A stretch of DNA of 64,000 bases from Stakelama saccharophila (GTDB taxonomy: Bacteria; Pseudomonadota; Alphaproteobacteria; Sphingomonadales; Sphingomonadaceae). The stretch covers positions 248,001 to 312,000 of the forward strand of contig NZ_CP135076.1 in assembly GCF_032229225.1 (NCBI RefSeq), read 5' to 3'. How positions within the stretch are numbered: the first letter of the stretch is position 1; every line of letters begins with the position of its first letter. A model generated the notes under the pieces. That model saw only the letters and a program-made list of their open reading frames with translations. It made no database searches and was not told the origin of the DNA. Below, in pieces: positions 18,762 to 26,932 of this stretch. Position numbers and translations under genes: made by a program.

Positions 18762-18790
18762 TTGATAAGCGAAAATCGCGAAAATTTCAA
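18762..18790 (-). promoter_or_regulatory. Predicted promoter for the antisense RNA
   Basis: Read on the minus strand: TTGAAA (-35, 5/6 match, 18785-18790), a 17-bp spacer, TATCAA (-10, 4/6 match, 18762-18767). The expected start (about 18755) falls on the downstream direct repeat. It overlaps the region just before the rbfA start, so rbfA expression could be affected. Confidence 0.5.
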
Positions 18791-18791
18791 T

Positions 18792-19211
18792 ATGCGTCAC
18801 AACCAACCCTCCGAATCGCAATCGGTCCGCACGCTGCGCGTCGGCGAACAGGTCCGCCACGTCCTGTCGGACATATTGAGCCGCGGCGACGTGCATGACG
18901 ACACGCTCAGCCGCCACATGGTGAGCGTGACCGAAGTGCGCATGTCGCCCGACCTGCGCCACGCCACCGTCTTCGTGAAGCCGCTGCTGGGCAAGGACGA
19001 GGAAGCGGTCTTGAAGGCGCTTCGCACCAACACCGCCTATCTCCAGCGCGAGGTCGCGCACCGCATCCGCATGAAATATGCCGCGAAGCTCAAATTCCTC
19101 GCCGACGAGAGCTTCGAGGAAGCGAGCCATATCGACGCGCTGCTGCGCGATCCGAAGGTGGCCCAGGATCTGGACGACGGCGGGGACGAGGCCCGGCGCG
19201 AAGAAGGTTAA
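18792..19211 (+). CDS. rbfA: Ribosome-binding factor A
   Basis: A 139-aa RbfA, a KH-like protein that assists 30S maturation. Typical motifs are [34 protein letters not shown] and the C-terminal [17 protein letters not shown]. The ATG at 18792 ([15 protein letters not shown]) begins where homologues begin. It lacks a good Shine-Dalgarno; an in-frame ATG at 18735 has one (AAGGTGG), but its extra 19 residues derive from the toxin-module duplication. Insertion of that module separates rbfA from infB by 347 bases and may have changed its expression. Confidence 0.92.
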   Translation: MRHNQPSESQSVRTLRVGEQVRHVLSDILSRGDVHDDTLSRHMVSVTEVRMSPDLRHATVFVKPLLGKDEEAVLKALRTNTAYLQREVAHRIRMKYAAKLKFLADESFEEASHIDALLRDPKVAQDLDDGGDEARREEG

Positions 19212-19221
19212 GTCACCCTCC

Positions 19222-19340
19222 CCGACCGCGTCTTCCTCCCCTGCAAGGGGAGGTGGCAGCCCGAAGGGCTGACGGAGGGGTATCCCCGCCAGCCGCATAC
19301 CTCCACCCCGCTGCGCGCGATCCCCCTCCCCCTGCCGGGA
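19222..19340. repeat. Dispersed CTCCCC/GGGGAGG repeat pair between rbfA and tdk
   Basis: TCCCCTGCAAGGGGAGGTGG is followed by CAGCCCGAAGGGCTG and GGAGGGGTAT; then, inverted, TACCTCCACCCCGCTGCGCG and CCCCCTCCCCCTG. This element type recurs at 30164-30327 and, within genes, in truB and hrpB. It fills most of the rbfA-tdk gap. Confidence 0.7.
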
Positions 19341-19431
19341 AAAGATTGCGGCCACGCCCGCCGGTTCGCCCCTGCCCCCCGGGATCGACTTTGCCGTTGC
19401 CAGCGCGCCGCTTCGGCGGCAGGCAGTCACG

Positions 19432-20052
19432 ATGGCCAAGCTCTATTTCTACTACGCCTCGATGAATGCAGGGAAATCGACCACGCTGCTGCAGGCCGAT
19501 TTCAACTATCGCGAGCGCGGCATGGCGACGATGCTGTTCACCTCCGCGATCGACGATCGCGCCGGCGCCGGACGCATCGCCAGTCGCATCGGCCTCGCCG
19601 CCGCGGCGCACAGCTTCACGCCCGATACGGACCTGTTCGCCGGCGTCGCCGCCGAGCAGGCGAGCCGCAGGGTCGATTGCGTGCTGGTCGACGAGGCGCA
19701 GTTCCTGACGGCCGAACAGGTCGATCAGCTCGCGCGGGTGTGCGACGATCTGAACGCGCCGGTCCTCGCTTACGGCCTGCGCACCGATTTTCGCGGGCGT
19801 CTGTTCGCCGGCTCGGCCCGGTTGCTGGCCATCGCCGATGCGCTGGTCGAGCTGAAATCGGTCTGCCGCTGCGGCGCCAAGGCGACGATGAACCTGCGAG
19901 TCGACGCCGCGGGCCGTGCCGTCGCCGAGGGCGCCCAGACCGAAATCGGCGGCAACGACCGGTATGTCGCCTTGTGCCGCAAGCACTTTCACGAAGCGCT
20001 CGGCCCCGGTTCCCCCTATCCGGGTGCGCACCGGAAGGACGACGCGGGCTAA
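19432..20052 (+). CDS. tdk: Thymidine kinase
   Basis: A 206-aa type II thymidine kinase that phosphorylates thymidine with ATP in salvage. The P-loop is MNAGKST at 11-17, the Walker B/catalytic segment is LVDEAQFL, and the zinc-binding cysteines are in [10 protein letters not shown] and YVALCRKHF. The lasso region (about 170-185, [10 protein letters not shown]) is intact. Length is usual. It stands inside the ribosome-maturation cluster, which is not universal. Confidence 0.95.
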   Translation: MAKLYFYYASMNAGKSTTLLQADFNYRERGMATMLFTSAIDDRAGAGRIASRIGLAAAAHSFTPDTDLFAGVAAEQASRRVDCVLVDEAQFLTAEQVDQLARVCDDLNAPVLAYGLRTDFRGRLFAGSARLLAIADALVELKSVCRCGAKATMNLRVDAAGRAVAEGAQTEIGGNDRYVALCRKHFHEALGPGSPYPGAHRKDDAG

Positions 20053-20154
20053 GGCTGGCCTGGGCCGAGCGCCACCGCGGCCTCCCTTTGCCGTTGACCG
20101 CGCGGCGACGTCGTGCAGAAGGCCGGCACGGTGCAATAGGAAAACGGCAAGGCG

Positions 20155-20841
20155 GTGACGGGCGACAACATTCTCTACGACATCGCGATCTGGCTGGTGC
20201 CGCTGGTCGTCGCCATCGTCTTTCATGAGGTGGCGCACGGCGTCGTCGCGAACCATTTCGGCGATCCCACGGCGGCCGATCAGGGGCGGCTGACCTTCAA
20301 TCCGCTGCGCCATGTCGATCCCGTCGGCACCGTGCTCCTGCCGCTGGTGCTGGCGATCACGCACGCGCCGATCTTCGGCTGGGCACGGCCCGTCCCGGTG
20401 CGCGCCGAGCGGCTGCGCAATCCGCGCGTGCACATGATGCTGGTGGCGCTGGCCGGGCCGGGGATGAACCTGCTGCTGGCGGTCGCCGCCGCGATGCTGG
20501 TGGCGCTGTTGCTGGGCGGCAGCGGGCAGGAGCCGCAGGGCGCGGCTGCCTTCCTCACCGACAATCTCGTCAATTTCCTGCTGATCAACGTGTTTCTCGC
20601 CATCTTCAACCTGCTGCCCGTCCCGCCCTTCGACGGCGGCCATGTCGTCGAGGGGCTGCTGCCGCGCCCCTGGGCGGCGCAATATGCGCGACTCGGCCGC
20701 TTCGCCTTTCCCATTCTGGTCGTGCTGCTGCTGGTCGTGCCGCTCCTGTTTCCGCAGGCCAATGTCGTCGCGCGCGTCGTTTCGCCGATCGCGACCTTCG
20801 TGGCGACCGGCCTCTTGTGGCTGGTCGGGCTGGGGGCCTGA
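20155..20841 (+). CDS. Site-2 protease family membrane metallopeptidase (M50)
   Basis: A 228-aa polytopic protein. The zinc motif HEVAHG (His24, Glu25, His28) lies in the first membrane helix and the third ligand in NLLPVPPFDGGHV near residue 160. The family motif NPLRHVDPVGT follows the first helix. Four to five membrane segments are visible. The small YwhC/Rip-like group lacks a PDZ domain, and its substrates are mostly unknown. The start is GTG at 20155. truB begins 5 bases after the stop. Confidence 0.88.
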   Translation: MTGDNILYDIAIWLVPLVVAIVFHEVAHGVVANHFGDPTAADQGRLTFNPLRHVDPVGTVLLPLVLAITHAPIFGWARPVPVRAERLRNPRVHMMLVALAGPGMNLLLAVAAAMLVALLLGGSGQEPQGAAAFLTDNLVNFLLINVFLAIFNLLPVPPFDGGHVVEGLLPRPWAAQYARLGRFAFPILVVLLLVVPLLFPQANVVARVVSPIATFVATGLLWLVGLGA

Positions 20842-20846
20842 GGCGG

Positions 20847-21848
20847 ATGCACGGCTGGCTGATCCTCGACAAGCCCGTCGGGCTGGGCTCCACCAGGGGC
20901 GTCGGCGCGGTGAAGCGCGCCCTGCGCGAAGGCGGCTATCCGAAGCGCAAGGTCGGCCATGGCGGCACGCTCGACCCGCTGGCGTCGGGCGTCCTGCCGA
21001 TCGCCGTCGGCGAGGCGACGAAGCTTGCCGGGCGGATGCTCGACGCATCCAAGGTCTATGACTTCACCATCCGCTTCGGCGAGGAGACGGACACCCTCGA
21101 CGTCGAGGGGGCGGTGATCGCGACCTCCGGGGCGCGGCCGACCCGCGAGCAGGTCGAGGCGGTGCTGCCGCGCTTCACCGGCGCCATCGAACAGGTCCCG
21201 CCGGCCTATTCCGCGCTGAAAGTGGACGGCCGGCGCGCCTACGACCTCGCCCGCGCGGGCGAGGCGGTGGCGCTCAAGACCCGCAACGTCACGATCCACG
21301 CCCTCAGCTCCTCCCCGGAGCGGGAAGGGGGGCCGCCGCGAAGCGGTGGTGGAGGGGGATCGCCGCCGGGCGAGTCGCTCAATGGTGCCCCCCTCCACCA
21401 GCCTTTGGCTGGTCCCCCTCCCCGTTCCGGGGAGGATCGGCTGGAATCCGCCACCCTCACCGCCCATGTATCGAAGGGCACCTACATCCGCAGCCTCGCC
21501 CGCGATATCGCGCGGGCGCTCGGCACCGTCGGTCATGTGACCATGCTGCGGCGCACGCGCGCGGGCTCGTTCGGGATCGAGTCTGCGATTTCGCTGGACA
21601 AATTATACGCAAGCGCTAAGGACCGCGCGCTTGAAGACCTATTCCTGCCGTTGCGGGCGGGGCTGGACGACATCCCGGCTCTTTCCCTCACATCCGACCA
21701 GGCAGGATTGCTCCGACAGGGGCGGGTCGTGGTCGGGACCGCCGCAGACGATGGCCTCTGCTTCGCGATGCTGGACGATGTTCCGGTCGCGCTGGTCGAG
21801 GTCCGGGCCGGGGAAATCCGGGTCGTGCGCGGCTTCAACATGGACTGA
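20847..21848 (+). CDS. truB: tRNA pseudouridine(55) synthase TruB
   Basis: A 333-aa TruB, which makes pseudouridine 55 in the T-loop of tRNAs. The catalytic Asp43 is in [15 protein letters not shown]; the motifs [34 protein letters not shown] and [16 protein letters not shown] are present. Residues about 153-198 are an insertion rich in Gly, Pro, Ser and Arg, encoded by a copy of the dispersed CTCCCC-type repeat, between the strand ending VTIHAL and the one starting LESATL. The insertion adds roughly 45 residues in a surface loop region without breaking the frame. Confidence 0.94.
   Translation: MHGWLILDKPVGLGSTRGVGAVKRALREGGYPKRKVGHGGTLDPLASGVLPIAVGEATKLAGRMLDASKVYDFTIRFGEETDTLDVEGAVIATSGARPTREQVEAVLPRFTGAIEQVPPAYSALKVDGRRAYDLARAGEAVALKTRNVTIHALSSSPEREGGPPRSGGGGGSPPGESLNGAPLHQPLAGPPPRSGEDRLESATLTAHVSKGTYIRSLARDIARALGTVGHVTMLRRTRAGSFGIESAISLDKLYASAKDRALEDLFLPLRAGLDDIPALSLTSDQAGLLRQGRVVVGTAADDGLCFAMLDDVPVALVEVRAGEIRVVRGFNMD
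21305..21440 (+). repeat. In-frame CTCCCC-type repeat inside truB
   Basis: The inverted arms AGCTCCTCCCCGGAGCGGGA (about 21307) and CCCCGTTCCGGGGAGGATCG (about 21420), with inner arms GGTGGAGGGGGATC and CCCCCCTCCACC, make one long imperfect palindrome. The element length is a multiple of three in effect, since the frame continues. Confidence 0.75.
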
Positions 21849-21865
21849 TTTCAGAAAGGACGACG

Positions 21866-22135
21866 ATGTCGATCACCCAGGAGCGCAAGGATGCGCTGAT
21901 CAAGGAACATGGCCGCGCGGACGGCGACACCGGCTCTACCGAGGTTCAGGTCGCCATTCTCACCGAACGCATCGCCAACCTGACCGAGCATTTCAAGTCC
22001 CACGCGAAGGACAATCATTCGCGCCGCGGCCTTCTGATGCTGGTCAACAAGCGCCGCGCCCTTCTCGACTATCTGCGCAAGAAGGACGCACAGCGCTACA
22101 CCGACCTCATCGCGAAGCTGGGTCTTCGCAAATAA
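21866..22135 (+). CDS. rpsO: 30S ribosomal protein S15
   Basis: An 89-aa S15 of normal length: [20 protein letters not shown], the conserved [20 protein letters not shown] and the tail [12 protein letters not shown]. It binds 16S rRNA helices in the 30S platform. AGAAAGGA provides the Shine-Dalgarno. A hairpin terminator follows immediately. In bacteria S15 often controls its own mRNA; no specific leader fold could be confirmed in the 17-base gap. Confidence 0.97.
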   Translation: MSITQERKDALIKEHGRADGDTGSTEVQVAILTERIANLTEHFKSHAKDNHSRRGLLMLVNKRRALLDYLRKKDAQRYTDLIAKLGLRK

Positions 22136-22141
22136 GACGGG

Positions 22142-22164
22142 ACGGCCCCATCGCGGGGCCGTTT
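22142..22164 (+). terminator. rpsO: Terminator after rpsO
   Basis: CGGCCCC-ATCGC-GGGGCCG followed by TTTCC: a 7-bp GC stem and short T-run, directly after the rpsO stop. Confidence 0.7.
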
Positions 22165-22215
22165 CCATATCCGGCCACGCTGCAATCCGGTATCGTGGTC
22201 GGAACCAAAGCTTCC

Positions 22216-22300
22216 TCCGTTCGCCCTGAGCTTGTCGAAGGGCTGCACTTCCCGAGAAGAAGAACGGGGCTTCGACAAGCCCGGCCCGAACGGGTTGGGG
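22216..22300. repeat. Dispersed palindromic repeat (GAGCTTGTCGAAG type)
   Basis: CCGTTCGCCCTGAGCTTGTC with CTTCGACAAGCCCGGCCCGA inverted. It occupies much of the rpsO-pnp gap; apart from this and the terminator, 22165-22374 shows nothing else. Confidence 0.75.
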
Positions 22301-22374
22301 AAGCGCTGAAAAGAGCCGGACAGGCTCGCAACAGGCCCCGGACCGCATAGGGCGGCCGGTGAAAAGGAAATCGA

Positions 22375-24699
22375 ATGTTCGACATGAAGAAAGTGGAAAT
22401 GGAGTGGGGCGGCCAGACCCTCACCCTGGAAACGGGCCGCGTTGCCCGCCAGGCCGACGGCGCGGTGCTCGCGACGCTCGGCGAAACGGTCGTGCTGTGC
22501 GCCGTCACGGCGGCCAAGTCGGTCAAGGAAGGGCAGGACTTCTTCCCGCTGACCGTCCACTATCAGGAAAAATTCTCGGCCGCCGGTCGCATCCCCGGCG
22601 GCTTCTTCAAGCGTGAGCGCGGCGCGACCGAAAAGGAAACGCTGACCAGCCGCCTGATCGACCGGCCGGTGCGCCCGCTGTTCCCCGAAGGTTTCTACAA
22701 CGAAATCAACGTCATCTGCCAGGTGCTTAGCTATGATGGCGAAAACGAGCCCGATATCGTCGCGATGATCGCGGCGTCGGCGGCGCTGACCATCTCCGGC
22801 GTGCCCTTCATGGGGCCGATCGCCGGCGCGCGCGTCGGCTATCAGGACGGCGAATATGTCCTCAACCCGACCATGGTCGAAGCTGCCGAGGGCGATCTCG
22901 ACCTCGTAGTCGCCGGTACCGGAAATGCGGTGATGATGGTCGAATCCGAAGCCAACGAGCTGTCGGAAGAAGTGATGCTGGGCGGCGTGATGTTCGCGCA
23001 TCGCGAGATCCAGAAGGTCGTGAACCTGATCATCGACCTCGCCGAACAGGCCGCCAAGGAGCCGTGGGAAATCGCCGACAAGGGCGACCAGTCGGCGCTG
23101 AAGAAGCAGATCGAGGATCTCGTCGGCAAGGACGTCGCCGCCGCCTACAAGAAGACCGACAAGTCCGAGCGTTCGGCCGCCCTCAACGAGGCGCGCGCCA
23201 AGGTGAAGGAAGCCTTTGCCGGGGAAACCGGCCAGGAACAGATGGCCGCCGGCAAGATGCTCAAGAAGCTCGAGGCGGAAATCGTCCGCGGCGCGATCCT
23301 GAAGGACGGCGCCCGCATCGACGGCCGCAACACCAGGCAGGTCCGCCCGATCGAGGCGATGGTCCACTTCCTGCCGCGCGCGCACGGTTCGGCGCTGTTC
23401 ACCCGCGGCGAGACGCAGGCGATCTGCACCACCACGCTCGGCACCAAGGACAGCGAGCAGATGATCGACGGGCTGGAGGGCCTGACCTACCAGCGCTTCC
23501 TGCTGCACTATAACTTCCCGCCTTATTCGGTCGGCGAAGTCGGCCGCTTCGGGGCGCCGGGACGTCGCGAAGTCGGCCACGGCAAGCTCGCCTGGCGCGC
23601 GCTGCACCGCGTGCTGCCGTCGAAGGAGGAGTTTCCCTACACGATCCGCGTGCTCAGCGACATCACCGAATCCAACGGCTCCTCGTCCATGGCGACGGTG
23701 TGCGGCGGCTCGCTCAGCATGATGGACGCGGGCGTTCCGCTGAAGCGTCCGGTGTCGGGCATCGCCATGGGCCTGATCCTCGACGGCGACGAATTCGCCA
23801 TCCTGTCGGACATCCTCGGCGACGAGGATCACCTGGGCGACATGGACTTCAAGGTCGCGGGCACCAGCGAGGGCATCACCTCGCTGCAGATGGACATCAA
23901 GGTCGCCGGCATCACCGAGGAGATCATGAAGGTCGCGCTGGCCCAGGCGAATGAGGGCCGCGCCCATATCCTCGGCGAAATGGCCAAGGCGCTCGATCAC
24001 ACGCGCGAAGAGCTGTCGGCACACGCGCCGCGCATCGAGACGATGCAGATCGACAAGACCAAGATCCGCGACGTCATCGGCACGGGCGGCAAGGTCATCC
24101 GCGAAATCGTCGCGGAAACCGGCGCCAAGGTCGACATCGACGACGAAGGGGTGATCAAGGTCTCCTCGTCCGACCTTTCGCAGATCGAAGCGGCGATGAA
24201 CTGGATCAAGGGCATCGTCGAAGAGCCCGAGGTCGGCAAGGTCTATACCGGCAAGGTGGTCAATCTCGTCGATTTCGGCGCGTTCGTGAACTTCATGGGC
24301 GGCAAGGACGGCCTCGTCCACGTCTCGGAGATCAAGAACGAGCGCGTCGAGAAGGTCGCAGACGTTCTGTCCGAGGGTCAGGAAGTCAAGGTCAAGGTCC
24401 TGGAGATCGACGGCCGCGGCAAGGTCCGCCTGTCGATGCGCGTCGTCGACCAGGAAACCGGCGAGGAGCTGGAGGACACCCGTCAACCGCGCGAACCGCG
24501 TGGCGATCGGGGCGAGCGCGGTGATCGCGGCGGCCGGGGCCGTGGCGGCGACCGCGACGGCAATGGCGGCCGTGGGCGCGGGCCCCGCCGCGACCGTGGC
24601 GACCGCGGCCCGCGTCGCGAGCGCGGCGAGGACAAGGGCAAGTCCGACGACGATGACGGCTCGGACATCGGCCTGCCGTCCTTCATCACCGAGGACTGA
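22375..24699 (+). CDS. pnp: Polyribonucleotide nucleotidyltransferase (PNPase)
   Basis: A 774-aa PNPase, the phosphorolytic 3'-5' exoribonuclease and degradosome component. The first RNase PH domain is about 10-225, a helical domain about 235-305, the second, active RNase PH domain about 310-545 ([19 protein letters not shown] and the [17 protein letters not shown] acidic residues), KH about 555-615 ([17 protein letters not shown]) and S1 about 622-692. The last 80 residues are an unusually long Arg-Gly-Asp-rich tail ([17 protein letters not shown]), a feature often seen in alphaproteobacterial PNPase that probably adds RNA affinity. Confidence 0.96.
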   Translation: MFDMKKVEMEWGGQTLTLETGRVARQADGAVLATLGETVVLCAVTAAKSVKEGQDFFPLTVHYQEKFSAAGRIPGGFFKRERGATEKETLTSRLIDRPVRPLFPEGFYNEINVICQVLSYDGENEPDIVAMIAASAALTISGVPFMGPIAGARVGYQDGEYVLNPTMVEAAEGDLDLVVAGTGNAVMMVESEANELSEEVMLGGVMFAHREIQKVVNLIIDLAEQAAKEPWEIADKGDQSALKKQIEDLVGKDVAAAYKKTDKSERSAALNEARAKVKEAFAGETGQEQMAAGKMLKKLEAEIVRGAILKDGARIDGRNTRQVRPIEAMVHFLPRAHGSALFTRGETQAICTTTLGTKDSEQMIDGLEGLTYQRFLLHYNFPPYSVGEVGRFGAPGRREVGHGKLAWRALHRVLPSKEEFPYTIRVLSDITESNGSSSMATVCGGSLSMMDAGVPLKRPVSGIAMGLILDGDEFAILSDILGDEDHLGDMDFKVAGTSEGITSLQMDIKVAGITEEIMKVALAQANEGRAHILGEMAKALDHTREELSAHAPRIETMQIDKTKIRDVIGTGGKVIREIVAETGAKVDIDDEGVIKVSSSDLSQIEAAMNWIKGIVEEPEVGKVYTGKVVNLVDFGAFVNFMGGKDGLVHVSEIKNERVEKVADVLSEGQEVKVKVLEIDGRGKVRLSMRVVDQETGEELEDTRQPREPRGDRGERGDRGGRGRGGDRDGNGGRGRGPRRDRGDRGPRRERGEDKGKSDDDDGSDIGLPSFITED

Positions 24700-24722
24700 T
24701 CGCGACATCCTCGCAACACGGC

Positions 24723-24750
24723 AAAGGGGCTCGTTCGCGGGCCCCTTTTT
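24723..24750 (+). terminator. pnp: Rho-independent terminator after pnp
   Basis: AAAGGGGCTCG-TTCG-CGGGCCCCTTTTT: a strong stem with a TTCG tetraloop and a T5 tail, 23 bases after the pnp stop. Confidence 0.85.
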
Positions 24751-24805
24751 CGTTGCGGACTCGAACCGTTGCCCGCTGGCGGGGATTGCGGCATATTGGA
24801 GGCGG

Positions 24806-24928
24806 ATGCTGTCAACCTTGCACGATCGCCTGAACTTTCGGAAGGTTCGGAAGTACGATTTGTATCCCCGCGAAGAGCGCCCGGACCGGGAGCACAAGGA
24901 AATAGCGTTGGTACGGGGCTCTTGCTGA
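24806..24928 (+). CDS. Possible 40-aa protein upstream of the histidine kinase
   Basis: A 40-codon ORF (begins MLSTLHDRLNFRK, ends EIALVRGSC) with GGAGG 5 bases before its ATG. The product is basic and charged, with no membrane segment and no family I recognise. Its stop is 9 bases before the strong Shine-Dalgarno of the kinase, so it may be a coupled leader ORF or a small partner of the kinase. GC content is lower than that of the neighbours. It could also be chance. Confidence 0.4.
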   Translation: MLSTLHDRLNFRKVRKYDLYPREERPDREHKEIALVRGSC

Positions 24929-25048
24929 GCCAGCCGAAGGGAGATCACCATCCGCCCGCAATCACCCGCCCCGCATCCGCCGGAACGCGGACGCTTTCTC
25001 GAGCGCCTGCCGCTCGCCCGCGGCCGGCCGCAATTTGCCGGTGCGACG

Positions 25049-25981
25049 ATGCTGGGCCTCGTCCTGCTGGGGCTGTTCCTGCGCTTCGCGGTGGACCGGG
25101 GGCTGCCGAGCGGCTTTCCCTATGTCACCTTCTTTCCCGCCGTCATCCTGTCGTCCTTCCTCTTCGGCGTGCGCTGGGGAAGCGTGGCGGCGGTCCTTTC
25201 GGGCCTTTGCGCATGGTATTTCTTCATCCCGCCGCCCGACAGTTTCGCGCTGGAACGCAGCGGCGCGGTCGCGCTGGGATTCTATTGCTTCGTGGTCGTC
25301 ACCGACATCCTGCTCGTCCACTGGATGCAGCGGGCGAACGCCAATCTGGCGCGCGAACGCGAAACGAGCCGTGCCCTCGCCGAAACGCGCGAATTGCTGT
25401 TCCGCGAATTGCAGCACCGGGTGTCGAACAATCTCCAGGTCGCCGCCGGGCTGCTCGCGCTGCAGAAACGCCGGTTGCACGACGACAGCGCCCGACTGGC
25501 GCTGGACGAAGCGTCGCGCCGACTGGCGCTGATCGGCCGGATCAGCCGCCAGCTCTACGACGCCGGCGGCGCCACGCGGTCGATGCGCGAATTCCTCGAA
25601 CCGCTCTGCGCCGATGTCGTGGAGGCGAGCGGGCGCCAGAACATTCGCTGTACGATCACCGTTGCCGAAGACGCGCCGTTGACGCCCGACGCGGCGGTGC
25701 CGCTCGCCCTGATCGTCGCGGAGGCGGTCTCCAACGCGGTCGAGCACGGTTTTCGCAACCGCGACGGCGGTACGATCGAGGTGCTGCTCGCCCGCGACGA
25801 AACGGCGATGGTGAAGGTGGAGGTGACGGACGACGGCGAAGGGCTGCCCGACGGCTTCTCGATCGAGGCCAGCAACAGCCTGGGCCTGCGCATTGCGGTG
25901 ATGCTGGCGGAACAACTCGGCGGCCGCTTCGACCTGCTCGGCGGCAAGGGCACGACCGCACGGCTGACCTTGCCGGCATGA
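25049..25981 (+). CDS. Membrane sensor histidine kinase, HisKA_2/HWE type
   Basis: From this ATG the protein has 310 aa: three or four membrane helices forming a DUF4118-like sensor (about 1-95, GFPYVTFFPAVILSSFLFGV), a short linker, then a HisKA_2 phospho-acceptor ELQHRVSNNLQVAAGLLALQ (His about 121) and the ATPase domain with VAEAVSNAVEHGF (N box), DDGEGLP and SLGLRIAVML. There is no Shine-Dalgarno before 25049. An AAGGGAG at 24937-24943 is spaced exactly 6 bases before an in-frame ATC at 24950, which would add 33 residues; no ATG, GTG or TTG exists in between. No response regulator is adjacent. Confidence 0.87.
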   Translation: MLGLVLLGLFLRFAVDRGLPSGFPYVTFFPAVILSSFLFGVRWGSVAAVLSGLCAWYFFIPPPDSFALERSGAVALGFYCFVVVTDILLVHWMQRANANLARERETSRALAETRELLFRELQHRVSNNLQVAAGLLALQKRRLHDDSARLALDEASRRLALIGRISRQLYDAGGATRSMREFLEPLCADVVEASGRQNIRCTITVAEDAPLTPDAAVPLALIVAEAVSNAVEHGFRNRDGGTIEVLLARDETAMVKVEVTDDGEGLPDGFSIEASNSLGLRIAVMLAEQLGGRFDLLGGKGTTARLTLPA

Positions 25982-25999
25982 ACGCGCGTCCGGTCGGCG

Positions 26000-26017
26000 C
26001 CATCGGTTCGCCGATGG
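26000..26017. terminator. Hairpin after the histidine kinase gene
   Basis: CCATCGG-TTCG-CCGATGG, a perfect 7-bp stem with a TTCG tetraloop 19 bases after the kinase stop. No T-tract. A second GC-rich hairpin (CCGGGGGG ... CCCCCCCGG) lies at about 26068-26099. Otherwise 25982-26155 shows nothing recognisable. Confidence 0.45.
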
Positions 26018-26159
26018 CAGAGCGGAGCGCTTCGGGTTGGCCGGTGCTCCGCATCTGGTGGAAGGGTCCGGGGGGTTCTGTTGCTCGGCCCCCCCGGCGG
26101 CCGCCGGAATCCGCTTCTGTTGCCCGGTGCGGTCCAACCGCGCTTATCAACTTTGTAAC

Positions 26160-26415
26160 CTAGGCCCGGTGGGGCATTTGGTTACGCAGCAATAGCGAGC
26201 GCCTCGTTATCGTTGGCACTTGTGGGTTTTGAGCCTGTTACGGGGTACTCAGCCCGGGCGAAAACAACGTCTTTCAACGCACGTCGATCCTGGTTCGGCC
26301 CCGTCACAAACCCCTGGAAACAGGGCCTTGTGGTGGAGCCGCCGGGTACTGCCCCCGGGTCCGCTGCGCCTATTGCACGCCGCAATTTATCGCCATAGCC
26401 GGCAGATGCCGGCAC
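26160..26415 (-). ncRNA. ssrA: Transfer-messenger RNA, circularly permuted two-piece form
   Basis: Read on the minus strand, the acceptor piece comes first and ends GTACCCGGCGGCTCCACCA at about 26329, carrying the CCA. A short loop to be removed follows (about 26328-26302), then the coding piece begins GGGGCCGAACCAGGATCGAC, the usual tmRNA 5' half. GGGGCCG pairs with CGGCTCC to form the acceptor stem. The resume-frame encodes ANDNEALAIAA and a TAA stop at 26182-26217. Gene order (acceptor, loop, coding) is the permuted alphaproteobacterial arrangement. It rescues stalled ribosomes and tags proteins for proteolysis. A TATATT box at 26421-26426 is the likely -10. Ends are approximate. Confidence 0.93.
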
Positions 26416-26496
26416 GGACTAATATAGGCATTCGCGCCGCGAAGAAAAGGCGTGATCCGCCATGACACCGCCATAAAGAACCGCCATAGAGGCGCT

Positions 26497-26928
26497 ATGC
26501 TTACCCAGAGGTCCCGCTACGCCCTTCGCGCCATGCTTTATCTGGCGGAGCAGCCGGCAAGCGGCGGGCCGGTGCCGATGAACCGCATCGCGGCCAGCGC
26601 GAATGTCCCGCGCAAGTTCCTGGAACTGATCCTGGCCGATCTGCGCGACGCCGGCATGCTCGACAGCACGCGCGGAAAGGCGGGCGGCTATCGCCTGGCA
26701 AAGGCGCGGCACCTCATCTCGTTGGGAGAGGTCGTCCGGGTGATCGAGGGCCCGCTCGCGCTGGTGCCGTGCGTCAGCCGCACGGCCTACAGGCCCTGCA
26801 AGGATTGCCGCGACGAAGCGAGCTGCGCCATCCGCATCGCCATGGCGCGCGTTCGCGACGAAACGGCGCGCATCCTCGACGGCACCAGCCTTGCCGATGC
26901 CCTGGCCGAAGATCGCGCCGCCGCCTGA
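26497..26928 (+). CDS. Rrf2 family transcriptional regulator
   Basis: A 143-aa Rrf2 protein: a winged helix (YALRAMLYLAEQ, MNRIAASANVPRKFLELILADLRDAGML) followed by the wing GKAGGYRLAK. The C-terminal loop has four cysteines (PCVSRTAYRPCKDCRDEASC), three of which could bind an Fe-S cluster as in IscR or NsrR. The start at 26497 fits the family N-terminus; the frame is open 15 codons further. It is divergent from ssrA, and no iron-sulphur assembly genes are nearby, so the ligand is uncertain. Confidence 0.88.
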   Translation: MLTQRSRYALRAMLYLAEQPASGGPVPMNRIAASANVPRKFLELILADLRDAGMLDSTRGKAGGYRLAKARHLISLGEVVRVIEGPLALVPCVSRTAYRPCKDCRDEASCAIRIAMARVRDETARILDGTSLADALAEDRAAA

Positions 26929-26932
26929 TCCG

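Noticed and set aside
18735..18791. Upstream start for rbfA at 18735 with a Shine-Dalgarno
   Set aside because: The additional 19 residues derive from the duplicated toxin start region and lack similarity to RbfA; the ATG at 18792 fits the family.
21305..21440. Possible frameshift or assembly error in truB
   Set aside because: Frame and TruB motifs continue on both sides and the segment is a recognisable genomic repeat, so insertion is a better explanation than error.
26310..26345. tRNA-like segment ending in CCA
   Set aside because: It is the acceptor piece of the permuted tmRNA: no anticodon arm, and its 5' partner strand lies downstream across the excised loop.
26182..26415. A 77-aa ORF on the minus strand ending ANDNEALAIAA
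   Set aside because: It is the tmRNA gene; only the last 11 codons are translated as the tag.
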